Source of the DNA: Verrucomicrobiales bacterium
GTDB lineage: Bacteria; Verrucomicrobiota; Verrucomicrobiia; Verrucomicrobiales; V1-33
Assembly (NCBI GenBank): GCA_023253575.1
Contig: JALRGB010000354.1
Span: forward strand, 1 to 5,121
DNA length: 5,121 nucleotides
Direction: 5' to 3'
In this document: one piece after another, positions 1 through 5,121 of the stretch
Layout: every line of letters begins with the position of its first letter
Position numbering within the stretch: position 1 is the first letter of the stretch
Position numbers and translations under genes: made by a program
The notes under the pieces: model-generated
The model's input: the letters and a program-made list of their open reading frames with translations, nothing else
The model's database searches: none
What the model was told of the DNA's origin: nothing

Positions 1-417
1 CCGAAGTCCGGTCACTTCCGCCACCACTTTCCCCGTCGTACCCGCCATCGTCAGAGACACCGGCATTCGGCCCGGCATGTCGCCGGCCGGCCGCACAGCC
101 ACCTCCGGCACGTCGTCCACCGCGATTTTAATGAGCTTGAAAACCGCGGTATTAAACATTTTCCACATGTTTTCATCCCGGTCCTCATTCTGCGTATTCA
201 TGCGCTGCACCTCAACCGCCGAGGTCGCACTCACCAGACGGCCGCCCGCCCGGTCCTCAACCGTCACCTGCAGCGGCACCGCCGTCACCGCGCCCTCAAA
301 ATCATGCAACGTGGAATACCCTTTGAAGGTCACATCAGATTTTCCCACCCACACATCGGCATGCGCCATGGACCAGAGCGGAAGTAAGAACAGCAAGACA
401 CGAGGAATCGTTTTCAT
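1..417 (-). CDS. YceI-like secreted lipid-binding family protein, 3' end cut by window edge
   Basis: The minus-strand ORF starts with ATG at 417 and stays open for 139 codons to the left edge, so the C-terminus is missing. Residues 1-20 form a signal peptide (MKTIPRVLLFLLPLWSMAHA) with an AHA|D cleavage site, so the product is exported to the periplasm. The mature part begins with a beta-strand segment containing GYSTLHDFEG (residues 33-42), then VEV-RMNTQNEDRDENMWKMFN (about 69-89). These match the YceI pattern of an STxHxxxG segment followed by a strand with a conserved RDxxM helix. YceI proteins are lipocalin-like barrels that bind polyisoprenoids or other lipids; some serve in stress or adhesion and many have no known role. 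The ATG directly follows the TAA of the radical SAM gene with no spacer, and I see no Shine-Dalgarno site at proper distance, so translation probably depends on re-initiation after that gene. The family call is fairly confident; ligand and role are unknown. Confidence 0.75.
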   Translation of the reverse strand, partial: MKTIPRVLLFLLPLWSMAHADVWVGKSDVTFKGYSTLHDFEGAVTAVPLQVTVEDRAGGRLVSATSAVEVQRMNTQNEDRDENMWKMFNTAVFKLIKIAVDDVPEVAVRPAGDMPGRMPVSLTMAGTTGKVVAEVTGLR

Positions 418-1866
418 TTAATTGATGCCGGGAATCATCCGGCGGAGGCGGTTCAAGGCCGGGATATACTGCCAGTAAGGTTTGCGAAACGGCAGGTGGT
501 TCATCACCCGCAACGCCAGCTTGGTGGCCGTGCTGTGGCCTTCACACGAAAGCATCACATGCGGATGCACCGCCTGAAACGCACGCAGCCGCGTCTCCAG
601 CCAGCCCGGAGGCGTGGCGTGCGAATAAAAAAATTCCAGATCTGGCAACTCCGCCCGCCGCTGCAGATCCGCTTTGGCAAACAACCCGGCCGCCGCATCA
701 TCCGCGATCGGACTGCCATCATACAACCGAATGCCGCTCGTGATATACACCGCATTCGGCGCCTGAATACGGTCCTCAATAAATGAAAGCGTCTCGCCCA
801 CCGTCTGCTCGCTCTCCTGCGGCCCACCCAATAGAAAAACCCAGAGCGCAATCAAACCATGCTCCTCCAACTGCCGCGCCGCCGAAAACAAGGCATCACG
901 ACGATAACTCTTTTGATAACTCTCCAACATCGTATCCGAGGCACTCTCCGCCGTCAAAATCACACTGCGAAATCCCACTTCCCTCATCGCCGCCAATAAC
1001 TCGCCCGGAAGCTTCGACGGATTCAATCCCGTGCCCACATAGTTCGCATGCAGCTTGCGGTCACGCAACGCCGTCAAAACCGCCAACGCATGGTGCGCCG
1101 GCAAATTAAAGGTGCTGTCCACAAATTCAAAATCACGAACCCCACACTCCATCGCCCCCTGCACTTCGTCCGCAATCACCTCGGGATCTAAAAATCGATA
1201 CCGCGTCCCCTCAATGCGCCCATACGTGCAATACGTACACTTCAACGGACACCCACGCTTCGTCTGCAATGGATACCCCGCGTCCCCACGTAAATACGGA
1301 CGCAAATCCTTCACCCACTCGTAGAGCCGCGGCGATGGCAAATCACCTGTCCGCAACACCCGAAAAGGAACCCGCTCAGCCCCTCCCGGCGCTCCCACCA
1401 CCGCCAGCGGTGACTCGCCCGCCTCCAGCCTCCCCAATAATAAAGGAAAACTCTCCTCCCCCTCACCCAGTAAAACATGGTCCGGCTTCACCCGGTCCAT
1501 CACCAGCTGCGGCGCCACCGTGCCCGCCGGCCCCCCCACAATCACTTTCAAACCAGGACGGAGCCGCCGCGCCTCCGCCACCAACGCCGCCGGCGCTTCC
1601 AGATAACTCTCAAATCCATGAAAATCACTGTTGTCAATATTCCGGATCCCCACCGCCAAATAGTCGGCCGACCACTCGGTCAATAATCGCCGAAATTCCT
1701 TCCATTGAGTCTTGGTCTCAGGAAGATCGAGAAACTTCACCTCGTGCCCCGCGTCCCGAGTGGCGCTGGCCACAAAAGCCAACCCCAAGGGAGCCACGCG
1801 ATACGGACTCATCGTCGCGTTGGCATTAAGAAATAAAACGCGACAACGCATCAGACAACGACACAA
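418..1866 (-). CDS. B12-binding domain radical SAM protein
   Basis: The 482-residue protein has the two-domain layout of cobalamin-dependent (class B) radical SAM enzymes. An N-terminal Rossmann-like B12-binding domain (about residues 8-150) opens with RVLFLNAN and includes VIVGGPAGTVAP near 108-119 and LLGEGEESFPLL near 132-143. The radical SAM core (about 195-400) carries the 4Fe-4S motif CPLKCTYC with C206, C210 and C213, then TYGRIEG, an FVDSTFN strand near 248 and TAES near 305. No DxHxxG motif is visible, so cobalamin would bind without a lower histidine ligand, as in many members. The C-terminal part (about 400-482) is basic at its end. Family members do methylations, ring rearrangements and C-C bond formations on lipids, hopanoids, tetrapyrroles and natural products; the substrate here cannot be read from sequence. 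The TTG start at 1866 is favoured by GAGGA at 1872-1876, 6 bases upstream; the in-frame ATG at 1851 lacks such a site. The next gene starts directly after the stop codon. Confidence 0.9.
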   Translation of the reverse strand: MCRCLMRCRVLFLNANATMSPYRVAPLGLAFVASATRDAGHEVKFLDLPETKTQWKEFRRLLTEWSADYLAVGIRNIDNSDFHGFESYLEAPAALVAEARRLRPGLKVIVGGPAGTVAPQLVMDRVKPDHVLLGEGEESFPLLLGRLEAGESPLAVVGAPGGAERVPFRVLRTGDLPSPRLYEWVKDLRPYLRGDAGYPLQTKRGCPLKCTYCTYGRIEGTRYRFLDPEVIADEVQGAMECGVRDFEFVDSTFNLPAHHALAVLTALRDRKLHANYVGTGLNPSKLPGELLAAMREVGFRSVILTAESASDTMLESYQKSYRRDALFSAARQLEEHGLIALWVFLLGGPQESEQTVGETLSFIEDRIQAPNAVYITSGIRLYDGSPIADDAAAGLFAKADLQRRAELPDLEFFYSHATPPGWLETRLRAFQAVHPHVMLSCEGHSTATKLALRVMNHLPFRKPYWQYIPALNRLRRMIPGIN

Positions 1867-1975
1867 CTATATCCTCGAAATATTCGCGACGCAAATGATC
1901 AGCCACCGATCGCGCCCCGTCAGGCATCTCCCGCAGCCCGCGGTCCACATCTACCCCACCCCGGCCCGTCATCAT
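1826..1975 (-). CDS. Possible small overlapping ORF upstream of radical SAM gene (49 aa)
   Basis: From tandem ATG codons at 1975 this ORF encodes 49 residues and stops at TAA (1826-1828), overlapping the start of the radical SAM gene by 41 bases. The C-terminal half, with ARSVADHLRREYFEDIVVSL in its middle, looks like an acidic-basic amphipathic helix. Wobble positions are rich in G and T, similar to the radical SAM gene, which mildly supports coding. The start overlaps the stop of the 1972-2049 ORF as ATGA. Only a bare GAG sits upstream, 9 bases away, so initiation would rest on coupling. I recognise no family. It may be a real small protein, a leader peptide, the tail of a decayed or frameshifted gene, or chance. 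Confidence 0.3.
   Translation of the reverse strand: MMTGRGGVDVDRGLREMPDGARSVADHLRREYFEDIVVSLSDALSRFIS
1872..1876 (-). promoter_or_regulatory. Ribosome binding site GAGGA for radical SAM gene
   Basis: GAGGA on the minus strand lies 6 bases upstream of the TTG at 1866 and 21 bases upstream of the ATG at 1851. It is the only good Shine-Dalgarno match near this gene and decides for the TTG start. It lies inside the small ORF 1826-1975, so ribosomes translating that ORF would cross it. Confidence 0.5.
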
Positions 1976-2049
1976 GGCGAATAGCTCAGTACATTTGCCA
2001 ATGCAGACGACTTCGCCTCATCTCCCTGAGTGTCTGGAAAAACCGCCAT
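1972..2049 (-). CDS. Possible leader ORF (25 aa), coupled by ATGA to next small ORF
   Basis: ATG at 2049 opens a 25-residue ORF (begins MAVFPDTQGDEAK, ends LSYSP) that stops at TGA (1972-1974). The stop overlaps the next start as ATGA, a classic coupling arrangement. It has no Shine-Dalgarno site; the ATG follows an A-rich run. Joined with the next ORF by one frameshift it would give a continuous protein of about 74 residues, so a sequencing error or a mutation splitting one gene is an alternative. Weakly supported. Confidence 0.18.
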   Translation of the reverse strand: MAVFPDTQGDEAKSSALANVLSYSP

Positions 2050-2136
2050 TTTTTGCGATTGTGAGTACCGCCTCGCCGCAGCATTGTGAACGAGGCTCGG
2101 CGCTGACGTAAGGGGGCGGGCTGAATCGATCACTCT
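2050..2136. promoter_or_regulatory. Divergent intergenic region with repeated ATTGTGA and a short hairpin
   Basis: This 87-base gap separates the minus-strand operon from the plus-strand cupin gene and must hold at least the cupin promoter. ATTGTGA occurs at 2058-2064 and again at 2083-2089, 25 bases apart. GCCTCG (2070-2075) and CGAGGC (2091-2096) can pair into a 6-base-pair stem. On the plus strand TTGTGA (2059-2064), 17 bases, then CATTGT (2082-2087) is a weak sigma-70-like candidate (4/6 and 3/6 matches). On the minus strand TTCACA (2085-2090), 17 bases, then TACTCA is an even weaker one. A G-rich stretch at 2111-2120 lies 16 bases or more before the cupin ATG, too far for a normal ribosome site. 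Confidence 0.3.
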
Positions 2137-3345
2137 ATGAATGCATTTTTCCAGGATCTTGGCCGGACGGTACTGACGCGATGGAAGCGAGAGAATTTTT
2201 CTCTGGAGGTTTTTCCGGCTCTGGCGGCCGACGCCTTGGCAGAGCGCCTACCGTCGGAGCACGTCGCACTTTCCGAATTGATGCGCGACTTTTTGCTTGA
2301 GGACGAGCAACCGACGCAGACGCATTCCGGATTTGGCCAACCTGAGTTGGTAGTCTTTGAGCACCCCCGGTTTTACATTCAGATCTTGTTCTGGCTGGAC
2401 GGCACAACGGACATTCACCAGCATGAATTTTCTGGCGCTTTTCATGTGCTTTCCGGCTCCAGCATTCACGCCCACTATGAATTTGAAAACGCGCGCTCCA
2501 TCACCCCGCATTTCCGCACCGGCGACGTGCGCATGAAGCAGATGGAATTGCTCGAAACCGGAAGCATCGTCCCGATTACTTCTGGCCGGAGCTGCATTCA
2601 TTCGCTCTTTCACCTCGACACCCCATCGGTCACCGTCGTCGTCCGAACCCAGCATGATCCGGGCACCGGCCCGCAATTTAACTACCTACCGCCCCATGTC
2701 GCGCTCGATCCGGTCTTTAATGACCCGCTGACCATGCGCCGCAAACAACTGCTCGACGTGCTCGAGCAGCTCGATGACCCATCATACGCCGACCTCGTGC
2801 TGCGCATGATCGCCGAACTCGACTTCGAACGCGGGTTTTTCGTACTCCAACACACGATGAATCCACTCCAGGCACTGGACGCATGGACCGCCGCCCTCGA
2901 TGCCTTTAGCAAGAAACACGGAACTCTGGCCGCCGGCATGGCCGCTACCCTCGAAGAAGCCACCCGCCGCGATATCATCAAACAAATGCGGGCCAGCATC
3001 ACCGAACCCGAACACCGGTTCTTCCTAGCCTTGCTCATGAATGCCCCGGACCGCCACCACCTGCTCGAACTCGTCGCCCAACGGCATCCGGAAGAAGATC
3101 CAGTCGACCGCGTGATCCAATGGGCCGGAGAATTAACGGAGGTCACCGATGACGGTCTCGAGATCCTTGACGCCTCGTTCCCGCTAGACGTGGAAACCGA
3201 CATCAATGAACACGCAGAATTGATCTTCAGCGTGCTGCGCACATGTTTACAGAATGGTAACCCCGCCGGTGATGACGCCGTCGGCACCATCTACACCCGT
3301 CTCGCCCACTCATCCTGGCAGCTCCTTATCCGACCCACTCCCTAA
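2137..3345 (+). CDS. Cupin-like protein with three-His metal site and helical C-terminal half, unknown function
   Basis: This 402-residue protein is probably cytoplasmic: no signal peptide or membrane segment is visible. Residues about 65-185 look like a cupin beta-barrel. Motif 1 is DGTTDIHQHEFSGAFHVLSG (88-107) with H94 and H96, and motif 2 is ETGSIVPITSGRSCIH (140-155) with H155. The usual cupin glutamate of HxHx3-4E is replaced by glycine (G100), leaving a three-histidine set like that of cysteine dioxygenase and related thiol dioxygenases; E97 is next to H96. Further histidines (H103, H111, H113, H159) lie nearby. The second half (about 195-402) is predicted by eye to be helical and acidic, with no motif I know. 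A role as a non-haem iron oxygenase or a metal-dependent sensor is inference. The ATG at 2137 is the first usable start; no good ribosome site precedes it. The gene is divergent from the radical SAM operon and ends 4 bases before the convergent phosphoribosyltransferase gene. Confidence 0.8.
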   Translation: MNAFFQDLGRTVLTRWKRENFSLEVFPALAADALAERLPSEHVALSELMRDFLLEDEQPTQTHSGFGQPELVVFEHPRFYIQILFWLDGTTDIHQHEFSGAFHVLSGSSIHAHYEFENARSITPHFRTGDVRMKQMELLETGSIVPITSGRSCIHSLFHLDTPSVTVVVRTQHDPGTGPQFNYLPPHVALDPVFNDPLTMRRKQLLDVLEQLDDPSYADLVLRMIAELDFERGFFVLQHTMNPLQALDAWTAALDAFSKKHGTLAAGMAATLEEATRRDIIKQMRASITEPEHRFFLALLMNAPDRHHLLELVAQRHPEEDPVDRVIQWAGELTEVTDDGLEILDASFPLDVETDINEHAELIFSVLRTCLQNGNPAGDDAVGTIYTRLAHSSWQLLIRPTP

Positions 3346-3349
3346 CCCC

Positions 3350-4021
3350 TCATCCCTTCTTCTCCCCAACAAATCCGCGAGCCGCCGCCAGCAATTCTGT
3401 CACTTCAGCATCAGTGACTTGAGGAAATTCGTCATACCATTCACCCACCGCTCGAAACCCCTCCGGCATCATGAGCGACACCCAGTCGTCAACTAGCGGC
3501 TTGAGCTGTGCGTGAGCCTCGTGCGATGCCACGGGCACCGCGAGACACACGTGCGCGACCTGTTGCCGGCGCAGGGCTTTGACGGCCGCCTCCATCGTGG
3601 CGCCGGTTGCCACCCCATCATCCACCAAAATCACCGTTTGACCCGCCATCTGGGGCGCGCCCGCATGACCGCGATACCCTAGCTCTCGGCGTTCCAACAC
3701 TTTCCTTTCCCGGGCCGCCACCTGCTCAATCATGGCTTCGGTGATGGCCTCGGCCTGCACCACCGAACGATTAATCACCTGCACGCCTCCACTGGCAATG
3801 GCCCCCATGGCCAGCTCCTCCCATCCAGGCACCCCCAACTTGCGGACCACCAAAACATCCAGTGGCAGATGAAGCTCCCGCGCAATTTCAAAGGCCACCG
3901 GCACCCCGCCCCTCGGCAGAGCCAGCACCACCACATCCTGACGCCGCGCATAGCGACCGAGCGCCCCCGCCAAAATACATCCCGCCTGAACGCGGTCCTT
4001 GAATCGATGGGGTGTGCTCAT
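3350..4021 (-). CDS. Phosphoribosyltransferase family protein (COG1926 type)
   Basis: The 223-residue product matches the predicted phosphoribosyltransferase family in sequence style and length. The N-terminus reads RFKDRVQAG (6-14). LALPRGGVPVAFEIA (33-47) is the early loop typical of this group, and VVRKLGVPGWEELAMGAIA (58-76) follows. The PRPP-binding loop is VILVDDGVATGAT (130-142), with the acidic pair D134 and D135. A type I PRTase fold is therefore likely. The family is widespread, and its substrate is undefined; some members occur fused to or near dienelactone-hydrolase-like proteins. I chose ATG at 4021 because the family normally starts a few residues before RFKDR. In-frame ATG at 4033 and TTG at 4051 would add 4 or 10 residues, and only TTG 4051 has a G-rich stretch (AGGGGG, 9 bases upstream), so the true start is uncertain. 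The product is soluble and cytoplasmic. The gene converges on the cupin gene with a 4-base gap and diverges from the metallopeptidase gene. Confidence 0.88.
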   Translation of the reverse strand: MSTPHRFKDRVQAGCILAGALGRYARRQDVVVLALPRGGVPVAFEIARELHLPLDVLVVRKLGVPGWEELAMGAIASGGVQVINRSVVQAEAITEAMIEQVAARERKVLERRELGYRGHAGAPQMAGQTVILVDDGVATGATMEAAVKALRRQQVAHVCLAVPVASHEAHAQLKPLVDDWVSLMMPEGFRAVGEWYDEFPQVTDAEVTELLAAARGFVGEKKG

Positions 4022-4157
4022 GTCCGTCAGCATACATGAAACAATCGGCAACGAAAGCCGCCCCCTGACCGCCGTCAGGAGATCCCCTCCTCGTTGGTTC
4101 CCTCCCCGCGGATCGAATCATGCACTCAACGCCTTGCTTGGATCTACCATCAGCCAC
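4022..4157. promoter_or_regulatory. Divergent intergenic region with CCTGAC-CGCC-GTCAGG hairpin
   Basis: These 136 bases lie between the starts of the phosphoribosyltransferase (minus) and metallopeptidase (plus) genes and should hold both promoters. A perfect 6-base-pair inverted repeat, CCTGAC (4064-4069) and GTCAGG (4074-4079) with a 4-base CGCC loop, could be an operator or a 5' leader hairpin. CCGTCAG also recurs at 4024-4030 and 4072-4078. I see no convincing -35/-10 pair and no good Shine-Dalgarno site for the peptidase. Confidence 0.3.
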
Positions 4158-5063
4158 ATGGTCATAATCATGAATCTTCCGCTCACTTTCGCGGTCATGA
4201 CCGGCAGCCTAGCCCTGCTCTCGCTGGCGGCACCCCCGTCGACAATTGAACAGCCGTCGACCCCACCCGAGGAGGTGCGTGCGCGGCTAGGATTGGACCC
4301 GTTTTACACGCGCTATCATGAGGCCATGGGGGTCCCGATTGTCTCATCCGACAAAGTTTCCCCGGCAGCACTCCACGAAGCCGCCTTTCTGCTGCGACAC
4401 ATGCTGGCTGGGCGCGAGGATCTGGCCCGCGCCATCACAGGCCACAAAATCCGGCTGGCCATCATGGCCCCGGATGAATTCACCACCGACATTCCCGAAC
4501 ACCGTCACCTCACTCCGCCCGAGTACTGGAATCGCCGGGCCCGCGGACTGGGAGCCACCCACGATGCTCCCGCCGTCTCCTGCGGCGAGGAAAACTTACT
4601 CAGCCTGCAGGGGGATCCCTACTTCACGGAAAACATTTTGATCCACGAATTCGCTCATGTCATTCATCAGATGGGCTTGACCACCATCAATCCGGACTTT
4701 GAGAAGGAACTTGAAAAAACCTATCAGGAAGCGGTAGCTCGGGGGTTGTGGCAGGGGTTTTATGCCGGCACCAATGCCGCTGAATACTGGGCTGAGGGCG
4801 TGCAATCGTGGTTCGATTGCAACCGCCAGAACGACGCTTCTCACAACGAAGTTAATACCCGGGACGAGCTCAAATCTTACGACCCCGCACTGGCGGCCCT
4901 CATTGCCCGCGAACTGGGCGACCGGCCGTGGCGCTACCGCCGCCTACCCGACCGCCCCGCCGAGGAACAGTCGCACGTCGCCACCAAAGATCCCACCACC
5001 CTCTCGCGCACATTCTCGTGGCCAGCCCGCCGACCGGAAGAAAGCGACCCGCAGCCGAATTAA
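4158..5063 (+). CDS. Secreted zinc metallopeptidase-like protein, HExxH...EYWAE
   Basis: From ATG 4158 the product has 301 residues. Residues 1-25 are hydrophobic (MVIIMNLPLTFAVMTGSLAL then LSLAA), a signal peptide or membrane anchor lacking the usual positive start; a proline-rich stretch follows. ILIHEFAHVIHQMG (about 160-173) gives the zinc-binding HExxH with H163, E164 and H167. TNAAEYWAEGVQSWF (about 205-219) supplies E209 (or E213), about 42-46 residues later, as the likely third ligand. This spacing and the EYWAE block resemble the anthrax-lethal-factor-like (ATLF) branch of gluzincins. MAPDEFTTDIPEH and SCGEENLL before the active site look like conserved structural segments. The last 40 or so residues are low-complexity, charged and proline-rich. 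Substrate unknown; an enzyme acting outside the cytoplasm is inferred. ATG 4170 is an alternative start; the ORF is open back to 3999, but that would overlap the divergent gene and put about 50 residues before the hydrophobic segment. No ribosome site favours any start. Confidence 0.82.
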   Translation: MVIIMNLPLTFAVMTGSLALLSLAAPPSTIEQPSTPPEEVRARLGLDPFYTRYHEAMGVPIVSSDKVSPAALHEAAFLLRHMLAGREDLARAITGHKIRLAIMAPDEFTTDIPEHRHLTPPEYWNRRARGLGATHDAPAVSCGEENLLSLQGDPYFTENILIHEFAHVIHQMGLTTINPDFEKELEKTYQEAVARGLWQGFYAGTNAAEYWAEGVQSWFDCNRQNDASHNEVNTRDELKSYDPALAALIARELGDRPWRYRRLPDRPAEEQSHVATKDPTTLSRTFSWPARRPEESDPQPN

Positions 5064-5075
5064 CCACCACCGCCT

Positions 5076-5101
5076 CCCCGCCCCGCCCCGCCCCGCCCCC
5101 G
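5076..5101. repeat. CCCCG tandem repeat, G-quadruplex candidate on minus strand
   Basis: Four perfect CCCCG units (5076-5095) are followed by CCCCCG (5096-5101). The minus strand therefore carries five runs of four or five G separated by single C bases, the arrangement expected to fold into a very stable parallel G-quadruplex. It begins 13 bases after the peptidase stop codon. The rest of 5064-5121 holds no gene or terminator that I can see. Confidence 0.85.
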
Positions 5102-5121
5102 CTCCATGCCCCCGCGATTAC

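Noticed and set aside
77..421. Plus-strand ORF of 114 codons
   Set aside because: It lies opposite the YceI-like gene, which has a signal peptide and family motifs; the plus-strand product is serine/threonine-rich shadow sequence.
1269..1829. Plus-strand ORF of 186 codons, very proline-rich
   Set aside because: It is antisense to the radical SAM gene; the proline runs simply reflect glycine/arginine-type GC-rich codons read on the other strand.
1986..2021. Eleven-residue ORF (MRRSRLHWQMY) with GGGAG before the ATG
   Set aside because: The G-rich stretch touches the ATG with no spacer, the peptide has no repeated regulatory codons, and no attenuator hairpin follows.
2682..3290. Minus-strand ORF of 202 codons, serine-rich
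   Set aside because: It is the antisense shadow of the C-terminal half of the cupin gene, with no start signal or recognisable domain.
3888..4157. Minus-strand ORF of 89 codons crossing the divergent promoter region
   Set aside because: It overlaps the phosphoribosyltransferase 5' end in another frame and yields glycine-rich low-complexity sequence.
3999..4157. N-terminal extension of the metallopeptidase
   Set aside because: It would overlap the divergent gene and place about 50 arginine/proline-rich residues before an obvious hydrophobic signal segment.
5064..5107. Minus-strand ORF from ATG 5107, Gly/Arg peptide
   Set aside because: It is just the G-rich repeat read as glycine and arginine codons, about 15 residues long.

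Overview
This is a compact, gene-dense, GC-rich bacterial chromosomal window. There are five clear protein genes, one cut by the left edge, plus two weakly supported small ORFs. I see no RNA gene, CRISPR array, insertion sequence or phage gene. The mix of a lipocalin-fold YceI-like secreted protein, a cobalamin-binding radical SAM enzyme, a COG1926-type phosphoribosyltransferase and a secreted HExxH...EYWAE metallopeptidase, with few good Shine-Dalgarno sites, would suit a Verrucomicrobia or Planctomycetes (PVC) type bacterium. That placement is an impression from protein style, not a proven assignment.

Left third (1-2049, minus strand). A B12-binding radical SAM protein (418-1866) is followed with no spacer by a YceI-like exported protein (start at 417, running off the left edge): stop and start read TAA-ATG. 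Upstream are two short overlapping ORFs (1972-2049 and 1826-1975). They touch through an ATGA overlap, and the second runs into the start of the radical SAM gene. They may form a translationally coupled leader or be the remnant of one frameshifted small gene. Radical SAM plus YceI suggests, by inference only, work on a lipophilic substrate such as an isoprenoid or hopanoid-like lipid.

Middle (2050-3345). A divergent intergenic region of about 90 bases leads to a 402-residue plus-strand protein. It has an N-terminal cupin-like domain with a three-histidine metal site and a helical C-terminal half I do not recognise. It ends 4 bases from the end of the convergent next gene.

Right part (3350-5121). 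A phosphoribosyltransferase of the COG1926 type (minus strand, 3350-4021) and a secreted zinc metallopeptidase (plus strand, about 4158-5063) are transcribed divergently from a region of about 136 bases containing a small perfect hairpin. Just after the peptidase stop codon lies a CCCCG tandem tract whose minus strand is a strong G-quadruplex candidate.

No complete new system is evident. The items most worth following are the three-histidine cupin of unknown family, the overlapping small ORFs in front of the radical SAM/YceI pair, and the G-quadruplex tract.
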